Below, in pieces: positions 1-8,265 of a stretch of 17,608 bases of DNA. This DNA is from CALODL01 sp942492115. Its GTDB lineage: Bacteria > Planctomycetota > Phycisphaerae > UBA1845 > CAIVHJ01. Position 1 is the first letter of the stretch. Every line of letters starts with the position of its first letter. Under the pieces are notes generated by a model. It ran no database searches. It was given only the letters and a program-made list of their open reading frames with translations, and was not told where the DNA came from. The stretch lies in NCBI GenBank assembly GCA_942492115.1, contig CALODL010000038.1, forward strand, positions 1 through 17,608. The letters run 5' to 3'. Both the position numbers and the translations under genes were made by a program.

Positions 1-44
1 CCCGCGGGGCAAGAGGACGCGTTAGTCCTGATTCGTACGACACG

Positions 45-78
45 GGCCCGGGGCATTCATGCCCCGGGCCTTTCTTTT
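45..78 (+). terminator. Rho-independent terminator of an upstream gene
   Basis: A perfect 10-bp GC-rich stem (45–54 with 61–70) closes a 6-nt loop (attcat) and is followed by a T-rich tract, tttctttt (71–78). This is the classic intrinsic terminator layout for plus-strand transcription, so a gene is expected to end just before position 45. In one frame the first bases read as a basic tail PRGKRTR followed by TAG ending at 25. That is compatible with a gene end but too short to annotate. Confidence 0.85.
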
Positions 79-153
79 GTCCATACCCCCGATCGATCGA
101 TGACCAGCGCTGCGGCCGGTCCTGCAGCAGGCCATCACCGATTGTGGCTCTCC

Positions 154-186
154 GGCGTGCGATTCCTCCGATTGCACGCCTTTTTT
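154..186 (+). terminator. Second Rho-independent terminator
   Basis: A 7-bp stem (ggcgtgc 154–160 with gcacgcc 174–180) with a 13-nt loop is followed directly by six T residues (181–186). It is a good intrinsic terminator for plus-strand transcription. It lies about 75 nt beyond the first terminator with no recognisable gene between them. It may be a back-up terminator, or the end of a short transcript starting in 79–153. Confidence 0.7.
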
Positions 187-330
187 GCGCGCTGTGCGGG
201 CTGCCGGCATGCCATGCACGTTCACATCACCGGTCTGACTTCCGGGCCTGCTTTCAGTACAATCCGCCTCGAACACCGGCTCGACAGGATGAATTCGGCT
301 ACCCGGTTCACTGCCTTGCCGCGCGCCCCG

Positions 331-337
331 AAGGAGG
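331..337 (+). promoter_or_regulatory. Ribosome binding site fixing the amidohydrolase start
   Basis: The strong Shine-Dalgarno sequence aaggagg lies 8 nt before the ATG at 346. It selects this start over the ATG at 100, which opens a longer frame whose first 82 residues run through the terminator at 154–186 and do not look like protein. Confidence 0.85.
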
Positions 338-345
338 TCGTATCC

Positions 346-2028
346 ATGCGTATGTCATTGACCGCGTTGCTTCTGGCACTGACCGGGTGTCTGCAGGCCG
401 ACCTCGTGCTGTACAACGGCAAGGTCGTCACGATGGAAGAAGGGGCCGCACAGGCCAGTACGGTCGTCGTGACCGACGGCCGCATTGTCGCCGTCGGCGG
501 CAATGCTCTGGCGCACAAGTACCATGCAGCACGGCGTATCGACTTGCAGGGACGGCTGACGATTCCGGGCTTCATCGAGAGTCACGCGCACTTCACCGGT
601 GTGGGGCAAGCCGTTCAACAGCTGGATCTGACGCGGGCGCGGAACTGGGACGAGATCGTGGCCATGGCTGCGGACGCCGCCCGTAGCGCTGCACCGGGCG
701 AATGGATTCTGGGTCGGGGGTGGCACCAGGAGAAGTGGGACCGGCCGCTCACGGAGAGTGTGGCCGGTTTTCCAACCCACTCGGCGCTGAGTGCCGTAAC
801 GCCGCACAATCCGGTGTGGTTCGTGCATGCCAGCGGGCACGCCTGTCTGGCGAATGAGCGGGCGCTGGTCGCGGCGGGAATCGGCGACACCACCCCTGAT
901 CCCGCAGGGGGGGAGATCCTGCGGGATGAATCCGGCCGGGCGACCGGTGTATTGATCGAGGAGGCCGAGTTTCTTGTCGGACGTGCTCATTCGTCGAGTA
1001 TGGAACACGACCCCCAGCGGATCCGCCAGCGGATTCGCCAGACCATCCAGTTGGCCGATCGTGAATGCATCAGCAAGGGTGTCACGACGTTTCATGATGC
1101 GGGGTCACCATTTCGCACGATCGATGTCATGCGCGAGATGGCGGAAGCCGGAGAGTTGGATGTGCGGCTGTGGGTCATGGTGCGGGCACCCAACAATCAG
1201 GTGGCCGAGAAAATGGCCGAGTATCGCATGGTCGGTGCAGGCGACAATCACTTGACCGTCCGGGCGATCAAGCGTGGCATGGATGGGGCTCTTGGATCAC
1301 GCGGGGCGTGGCTGCTCGCCCCGTATTCTGACGCCCCGCATACGCATGGCCTGAATACCGAAGGCGTTGAAGACATTGCCGAGACCGCCCGATTGGCGCG
1401 TGCTCACAATGTGCAGCTGTGCGTGCACGCCATTGGAGATCGGGCCAACCGTGAAGTCCTCGACATTTTCGAGAGCACGTTTCCTGACCATCGCACGCTC
1501 GCTCGCCAACGTTGGCGCATCGAACATGCTCAGCACCTCGATCCTGAAGATGTTCCGAGGTTCAGCCGTCTCGGTGTGATCGCGGCCATGCAGGCCGTGC
1601 ACTGCACATCGGACGCACCATTCGTCACGACGCGTCTCGGCAGCCAGCGGGCGGACGAGGGGGCGTATTTGTGGCGCACGCTGCTCGACAGTGGCACAGT
1701 GGTGTGCAACGGTACAGATGCACCCGTGGAAGACGTTGATCCGATTGCCTGTTTCTATTCTACGGTGACGCGCAAACTCGAGGACGGTTCGACGTTCCAC
1801 GCCGAGGAGCGCCTGACACGGATGGAGGCCCTCGCCAGCTACACCCGCGCGGGCGCCTACGCCGGCTTCGAAGAGGATATCAAGGGTACACTGACGGTTG
1901 GCAAGCTGGCAGACATCGTGGTGTTGTCACGCGATATTCTGACTTGTCGCGAGGAGCATATTCGCGAGGCCCGTGTGGATTACACGATTGTTGGAGGGCG
2001 CGTGGTGTTCGAACGATCACGCCGGTAA
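346..2028 (+). CDS. YtcJ-like metal-dependent amidohydrolase, predicted lipoprotein
   Basis: This 560-residue protein belongs to the amidohydrolase superfamily (Amidohydro_3, YtcJ-like group), TIM-barrel metalloenzymes that hydrolyse amide-type bonds. The substrate cannot be told from sequence. The N-terminus MRMSLTALLLALTGC has basic residues, a hydrophobic stretch and a lipobox (LTGC, Cys15), so the enzyme is probably exported and lipid-anchored. The small beta-sandwich segment (LVLYNGKVVTM) follows. The metal motif is ESHAHF (His80 and His82), and later expected ligands are CVHAIGDRAN (His361), RWRIEHAQ (His394) and NGTDAPVEDVDP (Asp458). The C-terminal segment GTLTVGKLADIVVLS is the usual closing part of the beta-sandwich. 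Length fits the family (about 530–600). The start is set by the Shine-Dalgarno sequence at 331–337. The gene stands alone on the plus strand and converges on the DUF1571-like gene. Confidence 0.9.
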   Translation: MRMSLTALLLALTGCLQADLVLYNGKVVTMEEGAAQASTVVVTDGRIVAVGGNALAHKYHAARRIDLQGRLTIPGFIESHAHFTGVGQAVQQLDLTRARNWDEIVAMAADAARSAAPGEWILGRGWHQEKWDRPLTESVAGFPTHSALSAVTPHNPVWFVHASGHACLANERALVAAGIGDTTPDPAGGEILRDESGRATGVLIEEAEFLVGRAHSSSMEHDPQRIRQRIRQTIQLADRECISKGVTTFHDAGSPFRTIDVMREMAEAGELDVRLWVMVRAPNNQVAEKMAEYRMVGAGDNHLTVRAIKRGMDGALGSRGAWLLAPYSDAPHTHGLNTEGVEDIAETARLARAHNVQLCVHAIGDRANREVLDIFESTFPDHRTLARQRWRIEHAQHLDPEDVPRFSRLGVIAAMQAVHCTSDAPFVTTRLGSQRADEGAYLWRTLLDSGTVVCNGTDAPVEDVDPIACFYSTVTRKLEDGSTFHAEERLTRMEALASYTRAGAYAGFEEDIKGTLTVGKLADIVVLSRDILTCREEHIREARVDYTIVGGRVVFERSRR

Positions 2029-2142
2029 AGCGTGTGGTTCATCGCAGGCGGTGTGCGGCTTGTGGCCGACCGCACGATCGCGTCCCACGCATCACGATCC
2101 TTCATTGCGCTAGTGCCCTGGGTCGTTGTGCTCTCTTGATGC

Positions 2143-3015
2143 TCAGAACTCGAATTCGCGATCCGTCAGGCCGTTGTTGAGCTTGACGTTGGTCAGGCGA
2201 TAGTGGGCAAGGAGGCGTTGTCCTGCTCGATCGGTGTAGGTGCGCATCTCGACGGGCATGAGCCATTCCTGATCGAGTTGAACGACAGTCAGTGCCGCGG
2301 GGAAGCGGCCATTCTCGCCTTCATAGGGCAGGCGGCGGGAGAACACATAGGTGGGACGGCCATCGATGTTGCCGCGACCATCATAGGTCAAGTCCAGTAC
2401 TCCGAGTTCTTCGCCCAGTGTGTTGGATCGGGCAAAGTCCTCCAGTGCGGCTTTGAAACCGAAGCCGCTGATCGTCACACGATTGAATTCCATGACCCGC
2501 TTGTCATCGATCGGGATCTTGGCTGATGAAACCAGCAGGCGCTTCCAGCCACAGGGTTCAACCAGCATGAGCTCACGACCGTGTTTGTCGTGGAGCGAAC
2601 CTTCGACATACAGTGCTCGACGAATCTTCTTGGACTCGGGGGACGCGATCATCAGCACGCTGAACGGCGTGGAGCGACACAGGACCTCGACGATGAACGG
2701 GTTCAACAGCTTGCCGTTGATTCGTTCCTGGCGCATGAACGTGCAGCGGTAGTCGTCGACCCGATGGTCATACAGGTCGAGCGACAGATCGAAGATGACC
2801 TTGGGATCGCGTAGTGCCAGAGCTTCGAATTCGCCAGGGCTTTCGAGGCTGCTCAGGCTCGCCGTGCTCGTGGACGCGTCGGGGACCGCCGGATCGGCTG
2901 CGTCGCTGGCGTGGATGCCTGCGGCCACTGCCGTCAATGCGCAGGTGGTGAAGCACAGAATGCGCGTGGTCCTGACCCACAAGGGCCGAGCAGTCAAAGC
3001 ATCATGAGTCGTCAT
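2143..3015 (-). CDS. Exported DUF1571-like protein
   Basis: The product is 290 residues. I chose the ATG at 3015, whose upstream gggggatg is a fair ribosome site. A start at 3069 would add 18 residues ahead of an otherwise normal signal peptide. The N-terminus has a basic stretch, then a hydrophobic core (ILCFTTCALTAVAAGIHA), suggesting Sec export to the periplasm. The mature part contains DYRCTFMRQERINGKL and other beta-strand-rich segments with MQT-like outer-membrane carrier character (long strands, LMPVEMRTYTDRAG near the C-terminus). This pattern matches my memory of DUF1571, a domain known mostly from Planctomycetes and of unknown function. A lipoprotein-carrier (LolA/LolB-like) fold is possible but unproven. 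It lies downstream of two other minus-strand exported proteins, separated from the lipoprotein gene by 308 nt, so it probably has its own promoter. Confidence 0.75.
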   Translation of the reverse strand: MTTHDALTARPLWVRTTRILCFTTCALTAVAAGIHASDAADPAVPDASTSTASLSSLESPGEFEALALRDPKVIFDLSLDLYDHRVDDYRCTFMRQERINGKLLNPFIVEVLCRSTPFSVLMIASPESKKIRRALYVEGSLHDKHGRELMLVEPCGWKRLLVSSAKIPIDDKRVMEFNRVTISGFGFKAALEDFARSNTLGEELGVLDLTYDGRGNIDGRPTYVFSRRLPYEGENGRFPAALTVVQLDQEWLMPVEMRTYTDRAGQRLLAHYRLTNVKLNNGLTDREFEF

Positions 3016-3323
3016 CAGGTGGTCATCCCCCGTAGCCTTCAGTACCGAACAAACGATCCGTTTCTGCATGCAGCGTCACGAGTCGACCGCGCCAATTCGT
3101 GTCGGTACCCGATCGAAGGGCAGAAGCAAACGGCACTATTATTAGTAAAATTCGCAGCGATGTCCCGCACGAACTTCCGAAAAGTCGTCCGAGAGCATAA
3201 GGCATTGCTTGGCAACCGGTTATGTTATCGGGTCGGTGCTGTGCAATCCTCCAGACGGAGTGTGTACTTGCCCGCTGCCTGAGGTCACCCGGAACCCATC
3301 TTGCCGCTGCCGTCGAACGGCGT
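3016..3323. other. Intergenic region upstream of the DUF1571-like gene
   Basis: No protein gene is evident in these 308 nt. On the minus strand, an AT-rich island at about 3138–3154 (reads tttactaataatagtg) stands out from the GC-rich background and could contain the −10 region of the DUF1571-like gene, but I see no convincing −35 partner. No clear intrinsic terminator follows the lipoprotein gene. The small gccg/cggc hairpin just after its stop lacks a T tract. Confidence 0.5.
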
Positions 3324-3695
3324 TCAATACTCTTCGACGGGCTCGAGGACCAGGATGAAGTCCTCGGTGTGCAGTCGCAGCTCGACACCATCGAAACAGA
3401 ACATGCCGCGTGGGGGGAAGTCCGGTCCTTCGAAAGTCAATGTGTCATCCTTTACTTTGAAATGAGCACGATTCTCGCATAACACGGTATTGTCCGATGC
3501 GGTCAGGGACGTGAGGATCTGGCCGTTCTTGCGAAACTCGACCGTGCCGCGGTCGAATGCCGGCGGGTCCGCGGCGATCCATTGGGCGACCCGCCAGCGC
3601 GTCCCGCGAAGCGGATTGCTGTTACAGCCCGACAAAGTGGTGAAGCCCGTTAGCAGGGCGGCGACCACCAGAATCCTCGTAGTTCTCATCGTCAT
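3324..3695 (-). CDS. Small lipoprotein, lipocalin-like hypothetical
   Basis: The product is 123 residues of unknown function. The N-terminus MTMRTTRILVVAALL leads to the lipobox LSGC (Cys24), so it should be processed by signal peptidase II and lipid-anchored. The mature part, starting near LRGTRWRVAQW, alternates short beta strands (GTVEFRKNGQILTSL, HFKVKDDTLTFEG, FILVLEPV). This resembles small lipocalin-like or META-like barrels that sense or bind ligands, but no family can be assigned. The start at 3695 is chosen because aggaa lies 6 nt upstream; the frame could open earlier (3830) but would overlap the stop of the preceding gene. It follows the large exported protein by 91 nt on the same strand and may be co-transcribed with it. 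Confidence 0.7.
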   Translation of the reverse strand: MTMRTTRILVVAALLTGFTTLSGCNSNPLRGTRWRVAQWIAADPPAFDRGTVEFRKNGQILTSLTASDNTVLCENRAHFKVKDDTLTFEGPDFPPRGMFCFDGVELRLHTEDFILVLEPVEEY

Positions 3696-3701
3696 GTCAT
3701 A

Positions 3702-3706
3702 TTCCT
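3702..3706 (-). promoter_or_regulatory. Ribosome binding site of the small lipoprotein
   Basis: On the minus strand, aggaa lies 6 nt before the ATG at 3695. It decides between this start, which gives a clean lipoprotein signal, and the longer frame from 3830. Confidence 0.6.
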
Positions 3707-3786
3707 GTTCAAACTTGAGTGCACGGCAGCCCCATACTAGTGGCCTCCGGCATTGATTTCCACGCTCTGCGGTTACCGCAGTACCC

Positions 3787-6700
3787 CTATTCCTCAACAT
3801 AGTTTGCCGTCGACATGTCGCGTTGATCAATGATCTCCTTGCCGCGGATGACGAACTGGCGATCCCCGGGACTCAGGTGCTTGAGGTAGATGAACGACTT
3901 GCCCCAGCCGCCGTCGTAACCGCCGTCGCGCAGATAGAAAAACTGCTGTTGCGCCTGGGTGACTTCCTCGGGCGTCCGGTACAGATCCTTCCGCTGGTCG
4001 AAGATGACCAGGTCCAGGTATCCACGGAGCGATCCTGCGGTCACGACCTTCTCGTCAATGGAAGCATAGGTGCCGAGTCCGAGGATAGTGGCCGCAGACT
4101 CGAGGAAAGCGTCGCCGAACAACTCCTCCTCGCGCAGGTAATGTATGGCGACGTCGCGACGCACGTAAATTTCCTCGTCTGCGCTCAGGTGACGAATGCG
4201 CGTGCTACCCCAGAAATCGGATGACGCCACCGCAAGCCGCTGCTCGACAAACTGCTCGGTGATCAGGTGATCACCCAGTTCATCGACCAGGCGGATCAAC
4301 TGGTCGAGGGCGTAGCGGTTGTTGCTGTTGTACAGAGCTCGTGTGATTCGCGCGGAATCGTTCCAGTGCGCCATGTTGAACAATGCGACGTTGGGCGCAT
4401 CGAAGAAGTCCTCGTCGAACTCCAGCAACGTCCGCACCATGGTGACGAACTGATTGCGCGTTTGCTCAGCATATGACTGGTCGCGCGTGGGTGACTCCGA
4501 GATGATCCGCTCCATCATCAGCCACCGCGTGGTACACGCTGTCCACACTTTGATCGGTACGTTGCCGATAATGCGCTGCGGGTTGAGCATGCGTTTGGGT
4601 CGTCGAATGCGCTTGCGATCGAGCGTTTCGAATATCAGCCCGGGGGTGATCTTGGCCAGACGCTCGAGTGGATGTTCAGAACTCGACAGGAATGGCAGGT
4701 GCACCGTACTGAGTGGCTCACTGCGGTCACTGGGGAGATCGAAGTACCCGAGGTAACGGCCCTCGTCGCGATTGCGTCGCTGGCCTTCCGCAGTCGGCAG
4801 GCGGGCGCGAAGAACGAGATGGGACATGCTCTTGTCCTCGTTGAGTGACTCACCGCGTGGCAGGCGCGTCGTCGAGGCCATGTCGCGTGTGCTGTTGCCG
4901 TTCTTGGTGAAGAACGACGAGATGGCGGTGACCTTGTTCGGGGTCAGCTCCGTGGTAAAAGAGGTCAGGTCATTGGAGTCGCCGAGTGCCGTCACGCCGG
5001 GCTGCGAGAGGATGATGCCCTGGCTGGAGAAGAACGTCATGATGATCTTCGAGTTTTCCTCGCGTTTGGTGATGGCCGCATCGCTCGTGGATGTTTTCAT
5101 GCGTTTGTCGTAGACGCTGCCGAACGTCTTGGCCGTGAACCCGGGGCGCAACGGCCTTGACGCCAATTCGAGCGCAATCTCGCGGAGCCGGGCGTAGAGT
5201 GCGTCACGCGTGTCATAGTCAAGCAGTGCCGATTTCGTCGCGGAGTCGATCATCGGGTCACGCATGATCATGGTCAGCAGCACTTTGCCCTCCAGGGCAC
5301 GCGACTCGTCCATGGTCAGGGCCGTGGATGAGCCGGGGATCGGTACGATGTCGAAGGTCTTGAGTACCAGCCAGGTACCGGCCGTCGCGCTCAGCGTACT
5401 CAAAGCGCCGGTGCCGGTGGCCACGACCAGTTCCTGGTTCTGTTGCTGAATGAGGGCGGCGAGACCTTCGAACACCTTGGTCTCGGGACCGACCGGCACC
5501 GAGAACTTCTCGATGACATCCGTTTTGCGGATCTTGTGCATGATGAGATTGCGCTCGATGCGCTCCCAGAAGCGCCGCAGGCTGTCGGCCACGTCGATCG
5601 CGATGCGGTGTCGCAATCCATCCGGACCAATGTAGTTGAAACCGTAGCTTTGCTCGCGGCCATCGAAGAAAATGTCGTCCGCACCGATCGTCGCACGGCC
5701 GCCAAAATTCGTGACCCGTCGATTGGTGGCACCCAGCCCGGCGATCGCCAGATCGCCGCCACCGCCCGTGACCCCATTGGCCACCGCCGCCAGCGCGCTG
5801 ACGCTGTAGTCGGCACTGGTCAGGGTTTCGGCGTTGCCGCGCTGGACATCGTGGACTCCCTGGAACTCCATATTCGTGCGCATGGCCACCACGCCATCCA
5901 CGATATCGCGATCCGTCAAACGAACGACTTCGATACTGATCATGGCATCTTCGGCCATGCGGCGTTCCAGGTCGTCGGCGACCGTCAGGAATTCATCGAG
6001 CATGTCGCGCGGCAACAGGATCTCGACGTCGTTCAGATCAGCGTCGAAATGGATACCCGGCTTGTCGATCGAGGTGGGCGGCATCCAGCCGGACAGCTCG
6101 ATGTCATGATTGAGACGGTCGACCAGGGGCTGCAAGCGGCCGATGTACTGGCCGTCCTTGACCACGTAGCTGAACCGCCGCGACTCCTTGATCCACTGGC
6201 TATTGCTTTCGTCCACATTGCCGTCGGCATCGATGATGTTCAGGCTGCGGCCGACGCGCAGCCGAACGGCTTCCGCCTCCTCGCGCTCCTGCAGTTCGGT
6301 CTTGCGCTGCTCGAGGATTTCGTTGAGTTCTTCGGTGGCGGCGAGTAGGTAGTACTCAGGGGATTCACGGTCCACGTTCGGCTGGCCGGAATCGATGAGT
6401 TGACGCGCCGTCTGAATCGTTCGGATGGCGACACTGATGTAGTGCTCTGCAGTGATGTCGTGCAGCACGAACCCGAATATTTCGTCGGTCGGGCCGGTGA
6501 ATGTGCCGTTGGGCAACTCTTTGGCTTCGATGGTCACACGCGCCTCCGGTGCGACGCGCTTGACGATGATGTCGCGATCGGCATCGAATTTCTCAGGATA
6601 GCGCTCGGTGAGATAGGGCATCATGTCCGAGACGACCGCCTCCATGCTGACGCGCTTGAGCGCCAAGATGGCAGCCCGGCGTGGCCCGGCGAGTTGCAGG

Positions 6701-6903
6701 GGCAAGGGCAGTGCTTCACTGCTTTCCTCGAGCAGGACCACCAGATCATCAGCCGTGAACCCGGCCGTGAATCCAGGAGCGGGCGTTGTCTTGCCCGCGA
6801 CTTCGGGATGGACGATCTGGACGGTCACCGGTTGCACGGTGTCGGCCGGGGGCTCGTCCGGCAGGCCGACGAGCAGGGCGAAGAGGAGGTAGGTCGCGGT
6901 CAT
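3787..6903 (-). CDS. Large exported protein of unknown function (1038 aa)
   Basis: I do not recognise a family. The N-terminus MTATYLLFALLVGLPDEPPA looks like a short Sec signal peptide, so the protein is probably exported. Residues about 183–215 form a charged, likely coiled-coil helix (ELNEILEQRKTELQEREEAE). Residues about 285–330 (ADLNDVEILLPRDMLDEFLTVADDLERR, quoted here in parts: ADLNDVEILLPRDM and LDEFLTVADDLERR, followed by MISIEVVRLTDRD) faintly resemble the ring-building N-domains of secretins, in which a helix precedes a strand of the type 'IEVxxVxL'. No secretin pore domain is evident. A glycine-rich turn (VTGGGGDLAIAGLG) lies near residue 385. The last ~200 residues are helix-rich. 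The frame is uninterrupted. The start is set by aaggag 10 nt upstream. It is the first of three minus-strand genes for exported proteins. Confidence 0.75.
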   Translation of the reverse strand: MTATYLLFALLVGLPDEPPADTVQPVTVQIVHPEVAGKTTPAPGFTAGFTADDLVVLLEESSEALPLPLQLAGPRRAAILALKRVSMEAVVSDMMPYLTERYPEKFDADRDIIVKRVAPEARVTIEAKELPNGTFTGPTDEIFGFVLHDITAEHYISVAIRTIQTARQLIDSGQPNVDRESPEYYLLAATEELNEILEQRKTELQEREEAEAVRLRVGRSLNIIDADGNVDESNSQWIKESRRFSYVVKDGQYIGRLQPLVDRLNHDIELSGWMPPTSIDKPGIHFDADLNDVEILLPRDMLDEFLTVADDLERRMAEDAMISIEVVRLTDRDIVDGVVAMRTNMEFQGVHDVQRGNAETLTSADYSVSALAAVANGVTGGGGDLAIAGLGATNRRVTNFGGRATIGADDIFFDGREQSYGFNYIGPDGLRHRIAIDVADSLRRFWERIERNLIMHKIRKTDVIEKFSVPVGPETKVFEGLAALIQQQNQELVVATGTGALSTLSATAGTWLVLKTFDIVPIPGSSTALTMDESRALEGKVLLTMIMRDPMIDSATKSALLDYDTRDALYARLREIALELASRPLRPGFTAKTFGSVYDKRMKTSTSDAAITKREENSKIIMTFFSSQGIILSQPGVTALGDSNDLTSFTTELTPNKVTAISSFFTKNGNSTRDMASTTRLPRGESLNEDKSMSHLVLRARLPTAEGQRRNRDEGRYLGYFDLPSDRSEPLSTVHLPFLSSSEHPLERLAKITPGLIFETLDRKRIRRPKRMLNPQRIIGNVPIKVWTACTTRWLMMERIISESPTRDQSYAEQTRNQFVTMVRTLLEFDEDFFDAPNVALFNMAHWNDSARITRALYNSNNRYALDQLIRLVDELGDHLITEQFVEQRLAVASSDFWGSTRIRHLSADEEIYVRRDVAIHYLREEELFGDAFLESAATILGLGTYASIDEKVVTAGSLRGYLDLVIFDQRKDLYRTPEEVTQAQQQFFYLRDGGYDGGWGKSFIYLKHLSPGDRQFVIRGKEIIDQRDMSTANYVEE

Positions 6904-7341
6904 TGAAGACGTACTCCTTATCAAATGAGCCGGAGCTGGCCCGGCCGGATTCGTGCATGGCTTTAATTCGTTGACTGCTGTCGAGCGGGAGGATCTCGCT
7001 TCGCGCCCAGCATTTGAGAATGCCTAACTACACATTCCTGGTCATGCTGTAAACACCAGGCTTACGCTGTCTGAGTCCGGATTCCGCAAAGGACTACATG
7101 GCATTGAGTTAATACCGCGAATCCTGCGGGGCGTCCCGATGGACACAGGTGCATAAGCCGTGCGGGCCAGTCGTTGCCCCCTCTTCCGCCAGGGCCCGAT
7201 CGCGGAAAACGGTTGGGTCAAACGCCGCAAGTTGCGGAGCACCCAGCGCATTCTCGCGACCCCGTCGCCTGACGCATGTCCTGCAGCGGCATCGAGTGGT
7301 TCTCGTGTCAGGCGATCCCAACGGGTCGGTCGAGGGGTAGA
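6904..7341. other. Divergent intergenic region
   Basis: These 438 nt separate the divergent large-protein gene (−) and nucleotidyltransferase gene (+) and must carry promoters for both. On the minus strand, TTTACA (7048–7053) is spaced 17 nt from TAGTTA (7025–7030). The −35 is good but the −10 is weak, so this is only a candidate promoter. I found no convincing plus-strand promoter, riboswitch or small gene. Longer open frames across this stretch are out-of-frame shadows or simple GC-rich openness. Confidence 0.4.
6914..6919 (-). promoter_or_regulatory. Ribosome binding site of the large exported protein
   Basis: On the minus strand aaggag lies 10 nt before the ATG at 6903. The frame is open further upstream through a TTG at 6924, but that codon lies ahead of the ribosome site and is not the start. 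Confidence 0.75.
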
Positions 7342-8265
7342 ATGACGACCATGGCTGCTCCAGCGCTCGTCATTCTTGCCGCCGGCCGCGCAACCCGCTT
7401 CGGTGGGGCGAAACAATTTGCCCCGATTGGACCGCAGGGCGAATGGCTCCTCGAGTACACGTTGCATGATGCTGTCGAGGCAGGTTTCCAACGGGCAGTC
7501 ATCGTCCTGGCGCCCGATTCCGATCCAGCCATTCGCGCCCGTCTGGATCAGGCTGTCGGGCCGGTGCTCGCATTGCGCTATGTCGTGCAGCGTGTGGACG
7601 ATGTCCCGAGTGGCGTCGATCCGTGCGGGCCCCGGGGGCGTCCCTGGGGTACGGCCCACGCTCTGTGGGCGGCGCGGGACGCCGTCGCGGGTCCGTGCGC
7701 CGTGGCCAACGCGGATGACCACTATGGTCGCGGGGCCCTCGCGTCGCTGGGAGCCGTGCTCTCATCTCTGAGCGAAGAATCAACCGAGGGGGCCCTCGTG
7801 GGCTACGCACTGCGCGATACCCTGGGAGCACGCGGCGCCGTCAACCGCGCAGTGTGCACCATCTCCGCCGATGATTCCCTGATCGGCCTCGAAGAGATCA
7901 TGGGTCTGGTGCCGCACGCAGACGGGGCAACGTATATCGACACTGAAGGTCGCGATCGTGTTCTGTGCGGCGCGACCACGGTGTCCATGAATCTGTGGGG
8001 GCTGCCACACGCTTTCGTCCTGCAGCTGGGTTCGGCCTTCGAGGCATGGCACGCGCGCTCGGGTGGCGCCGACGATGAGTTTCTGCTGCCTCGGGCCGTG
8101 TCACAGGCCCTCGCCGCGGGGTGCATGACGGTGCGGGTCCTGCACACCGGGGCGACGTGGTGTGGTCTGACGCATCCCGGCGATCTAGCGGCTGTTCGGG
8201 AACGCATACAGGCAGCCGTATCGGCCGGCGTCTACCCTGCCAGGTTATGGGGGCCGCATGCGTGA
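7342..8265 (+). CDS. Sugar-phosphate nucleotidyltransferase
   Basis: The product is 307 residues, a Rossmann-like NTP transferase of the kind that joins a sugar 1-phosphate to a nucleoside triphosphate, releasing pyrophosphate and giving an NDP-sugar in the cytoplasm. The nucleotide-binding signature LAAGRATRFGGAKQFAPIG spans residues 12–30 (Arg19 and Lys24 being the expected contacts). GTAHAL (103–108) and ANADDHYG (Asp125/Asp126, metal binding) complete the core. The family of ~300-residue proteins beginning 'LAAGMGSRYGGLKQ' often sits beside a NahK-like kinase. The start at 7342 puts the motif at the usual distance; an alternative is Met4 at 7351. The frame is open back to 7276 but the extra residues do not belong to the fold. 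Its stop overlaps the kinase start by 8 nt, so the two are translationally coupled. The specific nucleotide and sugar cannot be read from sequence. Confidence 0.88.
   Translation: MTTMAAPALVILAAGRATRFGGAKQFAPIGPQGEWLLEYTLHDAVEAGFQRAVIVLAPDSDPAIRARLDQAVGPVLALRYVVQRVDDVPSGVDPCGPRGRPWGTAHALWAARDAVAGPCAVANADDHYGRGALASLGAVLSSLSEESTEGALVGYALRDTLGARGAVNRAVCTISADDSLIGLEEIMGLVPHADGATYIDTEGRDRVLCGATTVSMNLWGLPHAFVLQLGSAFEAWHARSGGADDEFLLPRAVSQALAAGCMTVRVLHTGATWCGLTHPGDLAAVRERIQAAVSAGVYPARLWGPHA

Noticed and set aside
100..345. N-terminal extension of the amidohydrolase frame by 82 residues
   Set aside because: It crosses an intrinsic terminator and precedes a strong ribosome site and a clean lipoprotein signal at 346.
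3767..3781. Short perfect hairpin ctgcgg-tta-ccgcag just after the large gene
   Set aside because: The stem is only 6 bp and no T tract follows on the minus strand, so I do not call a terminator; the lipoprotein gene downstream is probably co-transcribed.
5443..6348. Plus-strand open frame of 301 codons
   Set aside because: It is a shadow antisense to the large exported protein gene; the minus-strand frame is far longer, has a signal peptide and a ribosome site.
7042..7722. Minus-strand open frame of 226 codons across the divergent intergenic region
   Set aside because: It is antisense to the 5' end of the nucleotidyltransferase, which carries clear family motifs; its product resembles no protein I know.
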